Source: Mycobacteriales bacterium
Lineage (GTDB): Bacteria; Actinomycetota; Actinomycetes; Mycobacteriales; SCTD01
NCBI GenBank assembly: GCA_040902655.1
Contig: JBBDWV010000016.1
Coordinates: forward strand, 104,756-168,755
Reading direction: 5' to 3'
DNA length: 64,000 nt
Of the stretch, positions 56,565-64,000 are shown in pieces. The notes below the pieces were generated by a model that was given only the letters and a program-made list of their open reading frames with translations, ran no database searches and was not told where the DNA came from. Position numbers and translations under genes: made by a program. Each line of letters opens with the position of its first letter. The stretch's first letter is position 1.

Positions 56565-59116
56565 CGGTTCTGCTTCGGCGGCGGCTCGCCGAGAACCGTG
56601 TCGACGCCGAGCTCGGTGCCGATCCGGGCCGTCACCTGCTCGACGACGCCGGCGTTGCGCAGATCGCGCTCCACCAGCCCGAACAGCTCGAGCACCTGCT
56701 CCGGTGCGGTCACCGTCAGGGAGGTGACGGGGGTCCGCATGGACACCTTCGCCTCGCTCTTGGCACGCCGCACGGACTGCAGGACCTCGGAGGCGACGGG
56801 CAGGCAATCGGGCGGGTCCCCTGCGACCGCGCGCAGTGCAGCGGCGTCCGGCCACGCCTGCGCGTGCACCGAGCCGTCCTGCCACCAGGACCAGACCTCC
56901 TCGGTGACGAACGGCAGCACCGGCGCGAACAGCCGCAGCAGCGTGTCGAGCGCGATGCGCAGCGCGCGGTTGGCGCTGTCGGCCTCGGCACCCTGGCTGT
57001 AGGCGCGCCCCTTGACCAGCTCGATGTAGTCGTCGCAGAACGACCAGAAGAAGTCCTCGGTGCGTTCGAGCGCACGGGTGAAGTCGTAGGCCGCGAAGGC
57101 GCGCGTGGCCTCGTCGAGGACGTCGGCCAGCCGGGCGAGCAGCGCGCGGTCGACCGCCTCGGTCACCGGACCGCTGTCCGCCTGCGGGAAGCCGAGCGCG
57201 AACTTCGAGGCGTTGAGCAGCTTGACCGCCAGCCGCCGGCCGACCTTCATCTGGCCCTCGTCGAAGGCGGTGTCGGTCCCGAGCCGGCCGTTGGCCGCCC
57301 AGTAGCGCACGGCGTCGGTGCCGTGCTGCTCGAGCAGCCCCATCGGCGTCACGACGTTGCCGACCGACTTGCTCATCTTCTTGCGGTCCGGGTCCAGGAT
57401 CCAGCCGGACAGCGCCGCGTCCGTCCACGGCAGCGAGCCGTGCTCGTGGTGGCTGCGCACCACCGTCGAGAACAGCCAGGTACGGATGATGTCGTGGCCC
57501 TGCGGGCGCAGGTCGTACGGGAACACCCGCGCGAACAGGTCCGCGTCCTGCTCCCAGCCACCGGCGATCTGCGGCGACATCGACGAGGTCGCCCAGGTGT
57601 CCATCACATCCGGGTCGGCGGTGAATCCGCCTGGCCGGTCGCGTTGCCCGGCGGTGTAGCCGGTGGGCACGTCGCTGGTGGGATCGATCGGCAGGTCGGC
57701 CTCGTCCGGCAGCAGCGGGGCGTCGTAGAGCGGCTCGCCGCCGTCGTCGAGGCGGTACCACAGCGGGAACGGCACGCCGAAGAAGCGCTGCCGGCTGATC
57801 AGCCAGTCACCGTTGAGCCCGCCGACCCAGTTCTCGTACCGACTCTGCATGAAGCCGGGATGCCAGACCAGCTCCTTGCCGCGGCCGACCAGCTCCTCGC
57901 GCAGGTCGGTGTCGCGGCCGCCGTTGCGGAGGTACCACTGCCGGCTGGTGACGATCTCGAGCGGCCGGTCGCCCTTCTCGTAGAACTTCACCGGGTGCGT
58001 GATCGGCTTCGGCTCGCCGACCAGGTCCCCCGACTCGGCGAGCATCTCGACGATCCGCTTCTGCGCCTGCTTCACCGTCTTGCCGGCCAGCTCGGGGTAC
58101 GGGCCGCCGACGCCCTCCGGGGCGTTCTGCAGGAGGCGCCCGTCGCGACCGACGATGCTGCGCACCGGCAGGTCCAGCTCGCGCCACCAGGTCACGTCGG
58201 TGGTGTCGCCGAAGGTGCAGATCATCGCGATGCCGGAGCCCTTGGCGGGATCGGCCAGCTCGTGCGCGTGCACCGGCACCCGGACCCCGAACAGCGGCGT
58301 GGTCACGGTGCTGCCGAACAGCGGCTGGTAGCGCTCGTCGTCCGGGTGCGCGACCAGCGCGACGCAGGCCGGGATCAGCTCCGGCCGGGTGGTCTCGATG
58401 AAGACCGGCTCGCCGACCGGCTTGCGGAAGCCGATCCGGTGGTAGGCGCCGGGCAGCTCGCGGTCGGCCAGCTCGGCCTGGGCCACCGCTGTCTTGAAGT
58501 CGACGTCCCAGAGCGTCGGGGCCTCGGTGGCGTACGCCTCACCGCGCGCGAGGTTCCGCAGGAAGGCCCGCTGGGCAGCGCGGCGCGAGCGGTCACCAAT
58601 GGTCTCGTAGGTGTGGTTCCAGTCCACCGACAGGCCGAGGTGCCGGAAGGTCTGCTCGAAGACCTTCTCGTCGCTGCCCGTCAGCTCGTGACACAGCTCG
58701 ACGAAGTTCTGCCGGCTGATGCTGACCTGCGGCGTGCCCTTCGCGAGCGCCCCGCTGTCGGCCGGCGGCTGGTAGGACGCGTCGTAGGGCCGGCTCGGGT
58801 CGCAGCGCACGCCGTAGAAGTTCTGCACCCGGCGCTCGGTCGGCAGCCCGTTGTCGTCCCAGCCCATCGGGTAGAAGACGCGCTTGCCGCTCATCCGCTG
58901 GTAGCGCGCGATCAGGTCGGTGTGCGTGTAGCTGAAGACGTGACCGATGTGCAGGCTGCCGGACACCGTCGGAGGCGGCGTGTCGATGGCGTAGACCGCG
59001 GGCCGCTCGGCCGTGCGGTCGAACCGGTAGACGCCCTGCTCCTGCCATACCGCGTCCCACTTCGCCTCGAGGCCGTCGAGGGTCGGACGCTCGGGCACGC
59101 GGGAGGAGTCGGTCAC
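56561..59116 (-). CDS. valS: Valyl-tRNA synthetase (short, non-canonical subtype)
   Basis: This 851-residue class I synthetase charges tRNA-Val. It shows the HIGH motif in SGSLHIGHVFSYTHTD, an editing domain with ETTRPELIPACVALVAHPDDERY, and the KMSKS motif in KKMSKSVGNVVTP. The N-terminal MGWDDNGLPTERRVQNFYGVRCDPS and the absence of the C-terminal coiled-coil arm place it with a second ValS subtype seen in some actinomycetes, not the usual GTDHAGIATQ type. It begins at GTG 59114-59116. Confidence 0.93.
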   Translation of the reverse strand: MTDSSRVPERPTLDGLEAKWDAVWQEQGVYRFDRTAERPAVYAIDTPPPTVSGSLHIGHVFSYTHTDLIARYQRMSGKRVFYPMGWDDNGLPTERRVQNFYGVRCDPSRPYDASYQPPADSGALAKGTPQVSISRQNFVELCHELTGSDEKVFEQTFRHLGLSVDWNHTYETIGDRSRRAAQRAFLRNLARGEAYATEAPTLWDVDFKTAVAQAELADRELPGAYHRIGFRKPVGEPVFIETTRPELIPACVALVAHPDDERYQPLFGSTVTTPLFGVRVPVHAHELADPAKGSGIAMICTFGDTTDVTWWRELDLPVRSIVGRDGRLLQNAPEGVGGPYPELAGKTVKQAQKRIVEMLAESGDLVGEPKPITHPVKFYEKGDRPLEIVTSRQWYLRNGGRDTDLREELVGRGKELVWHPGFMQSRYENWVGGLNGDWLISRQRFFGVPFPLWYRLDDGGEPLYDAPLLPDEADLPIDPTSDVPTGYTAGQRDRPGGFTADPDVMDTWATSSMSPQIAGGWEQDADLFARVFPYDLRPQGHDIIRTWLFSTVVRSHHEHGSLPWTDAALSGWILDPDRKKMSKSVGNVVTPMGLLEQHGTDAVRYWAANGRLGTDTAFDEGQMKVGRRLAVKLLNASKFALGFPQADSGPVTEAVDRALLARLADVLDEATRAFAAYDFTRALERTEDFFWSFCDDYIELVKGRAYSQGAEADSANRALRIALDTLLRLFAPVLPFVTEEVWSWWQDGSVHAQAWPDAAALRAVAGDPPDCLPVASEVLQSVRRAKSEAKVSMRTPVTSLTVTAPEQVLELFGLVERDLRNAGVVEQVTARIGTELGVDTVLGEPPPKQNR

Positions 59117-59173
59117 GGGGTCAGTCTAGGGAGGGGCACGAGCCGGTTTCCGGCGTCCGTAGCCTCGCTCGTC

Positions 59174-59413
59174 GTGACCGCACCCATCGCCTCCGCCACA
59201 GCCGATCTCGACCTGTCCGACTCCTGGTCCTACGGCCCCGGGGTGGAGCTCACCGTCTTGCTGCGCTGCCAGCCGGTGGACGGGTGGCTGCGCGTGGTGC
59301 AGCGGGCCAAGCTGGTGCAGGCCGGCTGGCTGGACGAGGAGTGCGAGATCTGGGACAGCACGGACTCGCTGGTGGTGCAGGCCCGCCAGGTGGCCGGTTT
59401 CCGCGTGGAGTGA
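59174..59413 (+). pseudogene. C-terminal remnant of an acyl-CoA thioesterase-family gene
   Basis: This 79-codon frame starting at GTG 59174 reads DSWSYGPGVELTVLLRCQP, then GWLRVVQRAKLVQAGWLDEE, then CEIWDSTDSLVVQARQ. That pattern resembles the second hotdog half of TesB-like thioesterases, which are normally about 260-280 residues. No N-terminal half is present: upstream the same frame runs into valS antisense. It is probably a decayed fragment, though a small functional protein cannot be excluded. Confidence 0.5.
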
Positions 59414-59421
59414 CCCCCGTA

Positions 59422-59466
59422 GCGTCCTGCTACCTGGAGCGGAGTCAGGCTCAGCATGCAGGACGC
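59422..59466. terminator. 9-bp inverted repeat between convergent genes
   Basis: GCGTCCTGC and GCAGGACGC are perfect complements separated by 27 nt, between the thioesterase remnant (+) and clpX (-). It is a possible weak terminator. Confidence 0.35.
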
Positions 59467-59486
59467 AAGCAGGGACTAGGCCAGGA

Positions 59487-60764
59487 CTAGGCGGACTTCT
59501 CGCGCCGCTCGCGGCGGGCGGGCGCCGCGGCGTCACGCGGCACGAGAGTCGGGTTGACGTGCTCGAGCACGACCTCACGGGTCACCACGCACTTGGCGAC
59601 GTCACCTCGGCTGGGCAGGTCGTACATCACCGAGAGCAGGACCTCCTCGAGGATCGCCCGCAGGCCACGGGCGCCGGTGCCGCGCAGGACGGCCTGGTCG
59701 GCGACCGCCTCGAGCGCGTCGTCGGTGAACTCGAGCTCGACGCCGTCGAGGTCGAACAGCCGCCGGTACTGCCGGATGAGCGCGTTCTTGGGCTCGGTGA
59801 GGATCTGGATGAGCGCGTCGCGGTCGAGGTTGTGCACGCTGGTGAGCACCGGCAGTCGGCCGATGAACTCCGGGATCATGCCGTACTTCAGCAGGTCCTC
59901 GGGCATCGCGTCACCGAAGACGTTGCCGGCATCGACCTCGTGCTTGGAGTGCAGCACGGCCCCGAAGCCGACCGCCTTCTTGCCGATGCGCTGCTCGATC
60001 ACCTTGTCGAGCCCGGCGAAGGCGCCGCCGACGATGAACAGGACGTTGGTCGTGTCGATCTGGATGAACTCCTGGTGCGGGTGCTTGCGGCCCCCCTGCG
60101 GCGGGACCGACGCGGTCGTGCCCTCCAGGATCTTCAGCAGGGCCTGCTGCACACCCTCGCCCGACACGTCGCGGGTGATCGACGGGTTCTCGCTCTTGCG
60201 GGCGATCTTGTCGACCTCGTCGATGTAGATGATGCCCGTCTCGGCCTTCTTGACGTCGTAGTCGGCCGCCTGGATGAGCTTGAGCAGGATGTTCTCGACG
60301 TCCTCACCGACGTAGCCGGCCTCGGTCAGCGCCGTCGCGTCGGCGATCGCGAACGGGACGTTGAGCATCTTGGCCAAGGTCTGCGCCAGCAGCGTCTTGC
60401 CGCAACCGGTCGGGCCCAGCAGCAGGATGTTGCTCTTCTGCAGCTCGACCGGGTCCTTGTCGTTGCCCACGGCCTGGACCCGCTTGTAGTGGTTGTAGAC
60501 GGCCACCGCCAGGGTCCGCTTCGCGGTGTCCTGGCCGATGACGTAGGAGTCGAGGAAGTCGTAGATCTCGCGCGGCTTGGGGAGCTCGTCCCACTTGAGC
60601 TCGGAGCTCTCGCTGAGCTCCTCCTCGATGATCTCGTTGCAGAGGTCGATGCACTCGTCGCAGATGTAGACGCCGGGACCCGCGATGAGCTTCTTGACCT
60701 GCTTCTGCGACTTCCCGCAGAACGAGCACTTCAGCAGGTCGCCGCCGTCACCGATGCGTGCCAC
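59487..60764 (-). CDS. clpX: ClpX ATP-dependent unfoldase
   Basis: This 425-residue AAA+ unfoldase feeds substrates to ClpP. It has the N-terminal zinc-binding domain ([27 protein letters not shown]), Walker [18 protein letters not shown], Walker [15 protein letters not shown], pore loop GYVGEDVEN, the IGF-type ClpP-binding loop ([10 protein letters not shown]) and sensor 2 ([13 protein letters not shown]). It begins at GTG 60762-60764. The 154-bp gap to clpP2 has room for a separate promoter. Confidence 0.97.
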   Translation of the reverse strand: MARIGDGGDLLKCSFCGKSQKQVKKLIAGPGVYICDECIDLCNEIIEEELSESSELKWDELPKPREIYDFLDSYVIGQDTAKRTLAVAVYNHYKRVQAVGNDKDPVELQKSNILLLGPTGCGKTLLAQTLAKMLNVPFAIADATALTEAGYVGEDVENILLKLIQAADYDVKKAETGIIYIDEVDKIARKSENPSITRDVSGEGVQQALLKILEGTTASVPPQGGRKHPHQEFIQIDTTNVLFIVGGAFAGLDKVIEQRIGKKAVGFGAVLHSKHEVDAGNVFGDAMPEDLLKYGMIPEFIGRLPVLTSVHNLDRDALIQILTEPKNALIRQYRRLFDLDGVELEFTDDALEAVADQAVLRGTGARGLRAILEEVLLSVMYDLPSRGDVAKCVVTREVVLEHVNPTLVPRDAAAPARRERREKSA

Positions 60765-60918
60765 CTCGGAGTACCTCGTCCCTGTCGTCCCGGCGGACCC
60801 GGGTCCTGTCCTTCGACCGTACCGCCTGACACCGTCAGATCCAGTGCTTCTACGCCAAGCCGAGGACGGCGGGCGCTCCGCCGCAGCGCCGGCCGGACCG
60901 GCCCTGCGGCGGCCTCGG

Positions 60919-61557
60919 CTACCGGCCGGCAGCCGACGAGGAGCCGGTGGCGATCTTGCGGGACGCGACGACCTCGTCGATGATCCCGTACTCCACGGCC
61001 TCTCGCGCCGTGAGGATCTTGTCGCGCTCGATGTCCTTGCGGATCAGCGCGACGTCGCGGCCCGTGTCGCGGGCGAGCATCTCCTCGAGCAGGTCGCGCA
61101 TGCGCAGGATCTCCCGCGCCTGACCCTCGATGTCGGACGCCTGGCCTTCGCCGCCGCCGGAGGGCTGGTGGATGAGCACACGGGCGTGCTCGAGCGCGAG
61201 GCGCTTGCCCTTGCTGCCGGCGGCCAGGATGACGGCCGCGGCCGAGGCGGCCTGTCCCATGCAGATCGTCTGGATCTCGGGCTTGACGAAGCGCATCGTG
61301 TCGTAGATGGCGGTCAACGCGGTGAACGAGCCGCCCGGACTGTTGATGTACATGTTGATGTCGCGGTCCGGGTCCTCGGATTCGAGGTGGAGCAGCTGGG
61401 CCATCACGACGTTGGCGACGCCGTCGTCGATCGGCGTGCCCAGGAAGATGATGCGTTCCTTGAGAAGCCGGCTGTAGATGTCGAACGAGCGCTCCCCGCG
61501 GGACGTCTGCTCGATGACGATCGGGATCGTGTAGTTCATCGGGTCCGAGAACGACAT
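60919..61557 (-). CDS. clpP2: ATP-dependent Clp protease proteolytic subunit ClpP2
   Basis: This 212-residue serine protease has the catalytic Ser in [15 protein letters not shown], His in VLIHQPSGG and Asp in [26 protein letters not shown] and [13 protein letters not shown] are conserved. ATG 61555-61557 lies 12 bp after clpP1. Actinomycetes assemble ClpP1 and ClpP2 heptamers into one mixed barrel. Confidence 0.97.
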   Translation of the reverse strand: MSFSDPMNYTIPIVIEQTSRGERSFDIYSRLLKERIIFLGTPIDDGVANVVMAQLLHLESEDPDRDINMYINSPGGSFTALTAIYDTMRFVKPEIQTICMGQAASAAAVILAAGSKGKRLALEHARVLIHQPSGGGEGQASDIEGQAREILRMRDLLEEMLARDTGRDVALIRKDIERDKILTAREAVEYGIIDEVVASRKIATGSSSAAGR

Positions 61558-61569
61558 GTGCTAGCCCTC

Positions 61570-62238
61570 CTAGGCCCGGGTGCCGGCACCGGACGGGACG
61601 TCCTTGGCTCCGGTGATGACGTGGTCGATGAAGCCGTACTCCTTGGCTTCCTGCGCGGAGAACCAGCGGTCCCGGTCTGAGTCCTTCTCGATCTGTTCCT
61701 CCGACTGCCCGGTATGGAAGGAGATGCGCTCGGCCATCTGCTTCTTGACGTACAGCATCTGCTCGGCCTGGATCGCGATGTCGGCCGCGGTGCCACCGAT
61801 GCCGCCGAGCGGCTGGTGCATGAGGATGCGCGTGTGCGGGGTGGCGTACCGCTTGCCCTTCGCACCGGCGCAGAGCAGGAACTGCCCCATCGAGGCCGCC
61901 AGGCCCAGGCCGACGGTGGCGACGTCGTTCTCGACGAACTGCATCGTGTCGTAAATGGCCATGCCCGCCGTGATCGAGCCGCCCGGGCTGTTGATGTAGA
62001 GGAAGATGTCCCGCTCGGGGTCCTCCGCGGCCAGCAGCAACAGCTGGGCGCAGATCGCGTTGGCGACCTCGTCCATCACCTGCGAGCCGAGGAAGATGAT
62101 CCGCTCCTTGAGCAGCCGGTTGAACACCTGCGCGTCCAGGCCCACCTCACTGCCGGGAGCGCGGCCGGACGGCGTGGAGCTGGCGACGCTCAGGCTGGCG
62201 GGGACGACCAGCCCGGTCGCGGGGTCTGTCTGGGTCAC
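61570..62238 (-). CDS. clpP1: ATP-dependent Clp protease proteolytic subunit ClpP1
   Basis: This 222-residue protease subunit has the catalytic Ser in [15 protein letters not shown], His in [12 protein letters not shown] and Asp in KDSDRD. It begins at GTG 62236-62238, with an N-terminal extension of about 35 residues before the conserved [14 protein letters not shown] core. It is co-transcribed with clpP2. Confidence 0.96.
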   Translation of the reverse strand: MTQTDPATGLVVPASLSVASSTPSGRAPGSEVGLDAQVFNRLLKERIIFLGSQVMDEVANAICAQLLLLAAEDPERDIFLYINSPGGSITAGMAIYDTMQFVENDVATVGLGLAASMGQFLLCAGAKGKRYATPHTRILMHQPLGGIGGTAADIAIQAEQMLYVKKQMAERISFHTGQSEEQIEKDSDRDRWFSAQEAKEYGFIDHVITGAKDVPSGAGTRA

Positions 62239-62361
62239 GGTGTGGCCTGCCTCGGGGCTCGGGGCCGGCGGCCGGCGGAGGGCCGGTCGCGCCGTCCTTG
62301 ACGGGCGTGCGTAGCGACCCTAACGCCGGGCGCGGACGGGCAGTCCCCTGCACCGGCCCGT

Positions 62362-62376
62362 TTCGCCGAGGGCGAA
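62362..62376 (-). terminator. Small hairpin after tig
   Basis: TTCGCC-GAG-GGCGAA is a 6-bp stem with a 3-nt loop, 12 bp past the tig stop on the minus strand. It may attenuate read-through into clpP1. Confidence 0.35.
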
Positions 62377-62387
62377 GACGCCGGCGG

Positions 62388-63794
62388 CTACTGCTCGTCG
62401 AGGTAGTGGACCGAGCCGTCGGGGTGGGTGTGGAACGGCCGGCCGTCCTCGTCGAGCTGGGTGTCCTCGCTCGCCGGCATGTCGTCGCGCAGGTCCTCGA
62501 GGTCCACCGCATTGCCGGAGGCGTCCGTGATGGTCGCCGCCTCCATGACGGTGGCCAGGGCCTTGCCGCGGCGGATCTCCGCGTACAGGCCCTGCAGCTG
62601 GCCGGACTGGACGACCGACTGGGCGTACTGGTCCGGCGAGATGTTGGCGCGCTGGGCGCGCCGCACGACCTGGTCGGCGAGTTCTGCCTCGCTGACGCCG
62701 AGCTGCTCGGCATCGGCGACCGCGTCCAGGACCAGCTGGGCCTTCACGGCCGTGGCCGCACCCTCGCGGATCTCCTCGGCGAACTCCTCCTCGCCCTTGC
62801 CCTCGCGCTCGAGGTACTGGTCCAGGGTCATCCCCGCCTGCTGCAGCTGCTGTGTGGTGCTCTCGCGGCGCCACTCGATCTCGGCCTCGACCACGGACTG
62901 GGGCAGCGGCGCCTCGACCTGCGCCAGCAGCGCCTCGAGCACCCTGTCGCGGGCCTCCACCCCCTGCTCCAGCTTCTTCATGCGTTCCAGGCGCCCGCGC
63001 ACGTCGGCCTGCAACTCCTCGAAGGACGCGAAGCCGGTGCTCTCGGCCCAGGTGTCGTCGGCCTCCGGCAACTCCCGCTCGTTGACGGCCTGGACGGTGA
63101 CGGCGACCTCCGCCGACTGTCCTTCGTACTCACCGGCCACCAGCGTGGTGCTGAAGGTGGTGGCGTCGCCGGCGCTCCTGCCCGTGACGGCCTCGTCCAG
63201 CCCGTCTAGTAGGTCCCCAGAGCCGATCTGGTACGACAGCCCCTGCGCGGTGCCGCCCGGCACCTCCTGGCCGTCGACGGTCGCGGCCAGGTCGAGAGTG
63301 ACGAAGTCACCGTCGGCCGCAGCACGCTCGACCGGCACCAGTTTGGCGAACCGCTCGCGCAGCTCGTCGACCTGCTTCGTGACGTCCTCGTCGGCGACCG
63401 CGGCGTCGGCGACGGTGACGCTGAGGCTGTCGTACGCCGGCAGGGCGAACTCCGGGCGGACGTCGACCTCGGCAGTGAACGACAGCGAGGTGCCGTCGTC
63501 GAGCTGGGTGACGTCGACCTCGGGCCGGCCGACCGGCGACACGCCCGCCTCGGTGACGGCCTCGGAGTACAGCCGCGGCAGCGCCTCCTGCACCGCCTCG
63601 TCGAGCACGACGCCGCGGCCGACCCGCTGGTCCAGGATGCGCGGCGGGACCTTGCCCGGCCGGAAGCCCTGCACCTTGACCTGGGCGCCGATGGTCTTGT
63701 ACGCCTTGTCGAGCTCGGGCTTGAGCTCGTCGAACGGAACCTCGACCGAGAGGCGGACCCTCGTAGGGCTCAGGGTCTCGACGGCGCTCTGCAC
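62388..63794 (-). CDS. tig: Trigger factor
   Basis: This 468-residue ribosome-bound chaperone begins VQSAVETLSPTRVRLSVEVPFDELKP and has the ribosome-binding signature VQGFRPGKVPPRILDQRVG. A PPIase domain (about 150-240) and a long helical C-terminal domain follow. GTG 63792-63794 is chosen because AGAGGA lies eight bases upstream and homologues start at the same place; the ATG at 63833 adds 13 unrelated residues. The C-terminus is acidic with a His-containing tail. Confidence 0.96.
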   Translation of the reverse strand: MQSAVETLSPTRVRLSVEVPFDELKPELDKAYKTIGAQVKVQGFRPGKVPPRILDQRVGRGVVLDEAVQEALPRLYSEAVTEAGVSPVGRPEVDVTQLDDGTSLSFTAEVDVRPEFALPAYDSLSVTVADAAVADEDVTKQVDELRERFAKLVPVERAAADGDFVTLDLAATVDGQEVPGGTAQGLSYQIGSGDLLDGLDEAVTGRSAGDATTFSTTLVAGEYEGQSAEVAVTVQAVNERELPEADDTWAESTGFASFEELQADVRGRLERMKKLEQGVEARDRVLEALLAQVEAPLPQSVVEAEIEWRRESTTQQLQQAGMTLDQYLEREGKGEEEFAEEIREGAATAVKAQLVLDAVADAEQLGVSEAELADQVVRRAQRANISPDQYAQSVVQSGQLQGLYAEIRRGKALATVMEAATITDASGNAVDLEDLRDDMPASEDTQLDEDGRPFHTHPDGSVHYLDEQ

Positions 63795-63850
63795 TGGGGC
63801 GGTCCTCTCGCGAAGTGGCATGGCGGAGCGCACCGCAGCAGGGAGGGCGG

Positions 63851-63923
63851 TCGGGGCGGGGAGACTCGAACTCCCGATCTCCTGCTCCCAAAGCAGGCGC
63901 GCTAGCCACTACGCTACGCCCCG
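63851..63923 (-). tRNA. tRNA-Pro (anticodon TGG)
   Basis: A 73-nt cloverleaf is visible: acceptor CGGGGCG/CGCCCCG, anticodon arm CCTGC-TTTGGGA-GCAGG giving anticodon UGG, T arm GGGAG-TTCGAGT-CTCCC, discriminator A. It lies 57 bp upstream of tig on the same strand. CCA is not encoded. Confidence 0.95.
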
Positions 63924-63957
63924 CGTGACTGGGGCCACTGTAGGCCCCTGCCCTCGC

Positions 63958-64000
63958 GCGGGCGTAGCTCAATGGTAGAGCCCCAGTCTTCCAAACTGGC
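63958..64000 (+). tRNA. tRNA-Gly (anticodon TCC), cut by window edge
   Basis: The 5' half is visible: acceptor GCGGGCG, D arm GCTC-AATGGTA-GAGC, anticodon arm CCAGT-CTTCCAA-ACTGG giving anticodon UCC. The T arm and 3' acceptor lie beyond the window. Confidence 0.9.

Noticed and set aside
56864..59173. Long plus-strand frame upstream of the thioesterase fragment
   Set aside because: It is the antisense of valS; only its last 79 codons, beyond valS, look protein-like.

Overview
The window is a GC-rich, gene-dense stretch of a chromosome from an actinomycete (phylum Actinomycetota). The evidence is the frequent GTG starts, the many GTGA/ATGA stop-start overlaps, the tig-clpP1-clpP2-clpX block, the mreB-mreC-mreD-mrdA-rodA block, an RNase E with long disordered arms, and a gene of the maleylpyruvate isomerase/mycothiol-dependent enzyme family. 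The mixture of rod-shape genes with a chemosensory operon suggests a soil or rock actinomycete near the Geodermatophilaceae/Frankiales, but the family cannot be fixed from the window alone. No phage, IS element, CRISPR array or rRNA operon is visible.

Layout. (1) 1-6.8 kb: a probable metal-handling cluster. It holds a partial secreted protein, an ArsR-type repressor coupled to a His-rich metal-binding protein with an internal duplication, a small exported protein, a large secreted beta-propeller/VWA protein and a divergent FtsH-type protease, with Fur/Zur-like inverted repeats in three promoter regions. (2) 6.8-16.3 kb: one continuous minus-strand urea module, ureA-B-C-F-G-D followed by urtA-B-C-D-E. 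A 38-bp GlnR-like box with the same half-site spacing lies before ureA and before urtA. (3) 16.6-19.7 kb: tRNA-Ala, phosphatase, rsfS, LytR-CpsA-Psr protein and nadD. (4) 19.7-36.8 kb: an accessory block sitting between the usually neighbouring nadD and proBA. It has a TetR pair, an ECF sigma factor with a DUF4349 membrane protein, a MoxR-VWA pair, a complete Wsp-like chemosensory operon and a secreted propeller protein. (5) 36.8-47.5 kb: proA, proB, obgE, rpmA, rplU, rne, a DUF2344 protein and its radical SAM partner. (6) 47.6-48.8 kb: an AbiEi/DUF559 gene bracketed by two copies of a 70-bp palindromic repeat. (7) 48.9-64 kb: the elongasome genes, ndk, folC, valS, a thioesterase remnant, the Clp protease genes, trigger factor and two tRNAs.

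The most interesting item is the minus-strand operon at 25.4-34.9 kb. Its gene set, CheW, CheR-TPR, CheW, MCP, CheA-REC, CheB and a REC-PAS-GGDEF-EAL response regulator, has the composition of the proteobacterial Wsp system. Its output protein has a degenerate GGDEF motif and an apparently intact EAL domain, so the pathway probably degrades rather than makes cyclic di-GMP. Second is the family of 70-bp palindromes (47605, 48741, 55136), one copy of which supplies the stop codon of the DUF559 nuclease-like gene.
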